This document shows, one piece after another, positions 63,901 through 64,000 of a stretch of 64,000 nt of DNA. The DNA comes from Rugalucina vietnamica (Eukaryota > Mollusca > Bivalvia > Lucinida > Lucinidae). The position numbers and the translations under genes were made by a program. The notes beneath the pieces were generated by a model that was given only the letters and a program-made list of their open reading frames with translations, searched no databases and had not been told where the DNA came from. The stretch is from assembly GCA_964017185.1 (NCBI GenBank), contig OZ024877.1:2458006-2522005 (forward strand). The letters run 5' to 3'. How positions within the stretch are numbered: position 1 is the first letter of the stretch; each line of letters begins with the position of its first letter.

Positions 63901-64000
63901 ACAGCTTACCAACAAGTTCTGTTTTGATGGCAAAGCCAACTCCTGCTTCACGCCTCTCTTCACTTTTGCGTCCACTCCAGAAGAAGGTGTATCCAGCACC
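60918..64000 (-). mobile_element. RTE-like LINE, copy 2 (runs off the window)
   Basis: Same family and orientation as copy 1 at 32621. The 3' terminus GATAGTTCGTCTCTCACTAA is the same and is preceded here by AAATGAT, giving an ATGATGAT repeat. The 5' end lies beyond 64000. Confidence 0.85.
60953..64000 (-). CDS. RTE-like endonuclease-RT with C-terminal zinc finger, copy 2 (partial)
   Basis: Open from the stop at 60953 to the window edge; the frame continues past the 980-residue stretch that starts with an ATG at 63895. It has the same motifs as copy 1 (GDFNARVGTD, TDHRLVVS, FVDLTKAFDTV, LLYADDM, CSTC-x12-HQRTH). It does not carry the 2-bp deletion of copy 1 (GAAGTCTCAATG here), so the endonuclease and RT are in one frame. 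It may be intact and active if the missing N-terminus is whole. RTE/BovB-like assignment is by general motif resemblance. Confidence 0.85.
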   Translation of the reverse strand, partial: GAGYTFFWSGRKSEERREAGVGFAIKTELVGKLSGLPKGINDRLMTLRLPLSGNKHATIVSAYAPTMTNPDEVKDKFYDDLDNVISATPRTDKLILLGDFNARVGTDHQTWEGVIGPEGVGKCNSNGLLLLRKCAEHDLLITNTVFRLPNRNKTSWMHPRSKHWHLIDYVIVRRTDRQDVKVTKTMCGADCWTDHRLVVSKLNLRIQPARRPQGKKAPKRLDVSKLNKDSMRQDFLTDICNQLDAMNLSSEDPEENWTVFHKTVLSSAASTLGHPSRKHQDWFDENDDEIQRLLEEKHRLHKAHQDDTSSVSKKAAYSNICKTVQTKLRDMQDSWLRKKTEEIQSFADRKDMKKFHDALKTIYGPKSSGATTLLSADGNTLLTDKEAILERWAEHFNSVLNRPSSINEDAIDRLPQIECNVLLDEFPTVTETRKAVQQLSSGKAPGADAIPAEVYKAGGLPMAEKLTELFHCMWRKEAIPQEFKDASIIHLYKRKGNPQVCDNHRGISLLSIAGKILAKILLNRLNVHLDQTGLIPESQCGFRKDRGTIDMIFTARQLQEKCQEQNVDLYMTFVDLTKAFDTVSRDGLWKIMAKFGCPPRFIAMVRQFHDGMQARVQNDGEFSEPFEVTNGVKQGCVLAPTLFSMMFSAMLMDAFQDSDTGFPIRYRFDGNIFNLRRLQAKTKVQTDVLDELLYADDMDKNASTEAKMQRAMDQVSQSCDNYDLTISTKKTEVVHQPAPGKPYNEPTITVNGQKLKVVDKFTYLGSTLSRAVHIDDEITARIAKASVAFGRLRANVWERNGIKLDTKLKVYKAVVLPTLLYACETWTVYQRHAKRLNHFHLSCLRKLLKIKWQDKIPDTEVLTKAGMQSMHTVLKLAQLRWTGHVIRMPDARLPKKVFYGELQEGKRSQGGQKKRYKDTLKASLKDFEIPMGSWEQTAQERSKWRGLINKGAALYEKKRICEAERKRRERKAKTNVPPSDSMTLTCSTCNRQFRARIGLVSHQRTHQHTSALFKK

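Overview
The window looks like nuclear DNA from a lophotrochozoan, most likely a bivalve mollusc. It is AT-rich, has intron-split animal genes with GT/AG splice sites, and is crowded with families typical of molluscs: tRNA- and 5S-derived SINEs, palindromic miniature DNA elements, and pearl/DINE-like elements carrying a tetranucleotide seed plus tandem cores. The species cannot be named from the sequence alone. There is no CRISPR array, no bacterial operon and no intact tRNA or rRNA gene.

Host genes. (1) The last three coding exons of ZFTRAF1 (CYHR1), + strand: 188-426, 6105-6316 and 6888-7282. The splice phases chain exactly. (2) A seven-helix membrane protein resembling TMEM276, - strand, 21010-21573, tail-to-tail with ZFTRAF1. 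(3) The first three coding exons of a PIEZO mechanosensitive channel, + strand: 52109-52184, 52750-52845 and 55298-55429. The rest of PIEZO was not found before the window ends. A further exon-like stretch at 45680-45893 is unassigned.

Layout. 0.2-7.5 kb holds the ZFTRAF1 3' part, with a 59-bp minisatellite in an intron. 7.6-20 kb is intergenic sequence with interspersed repeats, including two tandem-core elements. 20.9-24.7 kb holds TMEM276 and a 2.9-kb element with inverted ends around its likely promoter. 25-26.5 kb holds 5S-derived repeats. 26.5-37.5 kb is a nest of retroelements: a CR1-like LINE inside another LINE, which also carries a 353-bp insert with a 10-bp target duplication, and an RTE-like LINE inside a Penelope-like element. 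39.2-40.7 kb is a 1,462-bp element with CACAGTG termini and a 5-bp target duplication. 41-51 kb is mixed repeats. 51-60 kb is PIEZO with dense P1 miniature elements. 60.9 kb to the window end is a second, nearly identical RTE-like copy.

Local family names: P1 = about 236-bp palindromic element with TGAGCC ends; P2 = about 270-bp hairpin element with CATYA ends; P3-P6 = four tandem-core elements; P7, P8 and P9 = other inverted-repeat elements; Q = a 150-270-bp interspersed repeat; RT1-RT3 = LINE families. The most interesting items are the CACAGTG element (Transib/RAG-like ends), the shared blueprint of P3-P6, and the repeated placement of element ends within 40 bp of host 3' splice sites.
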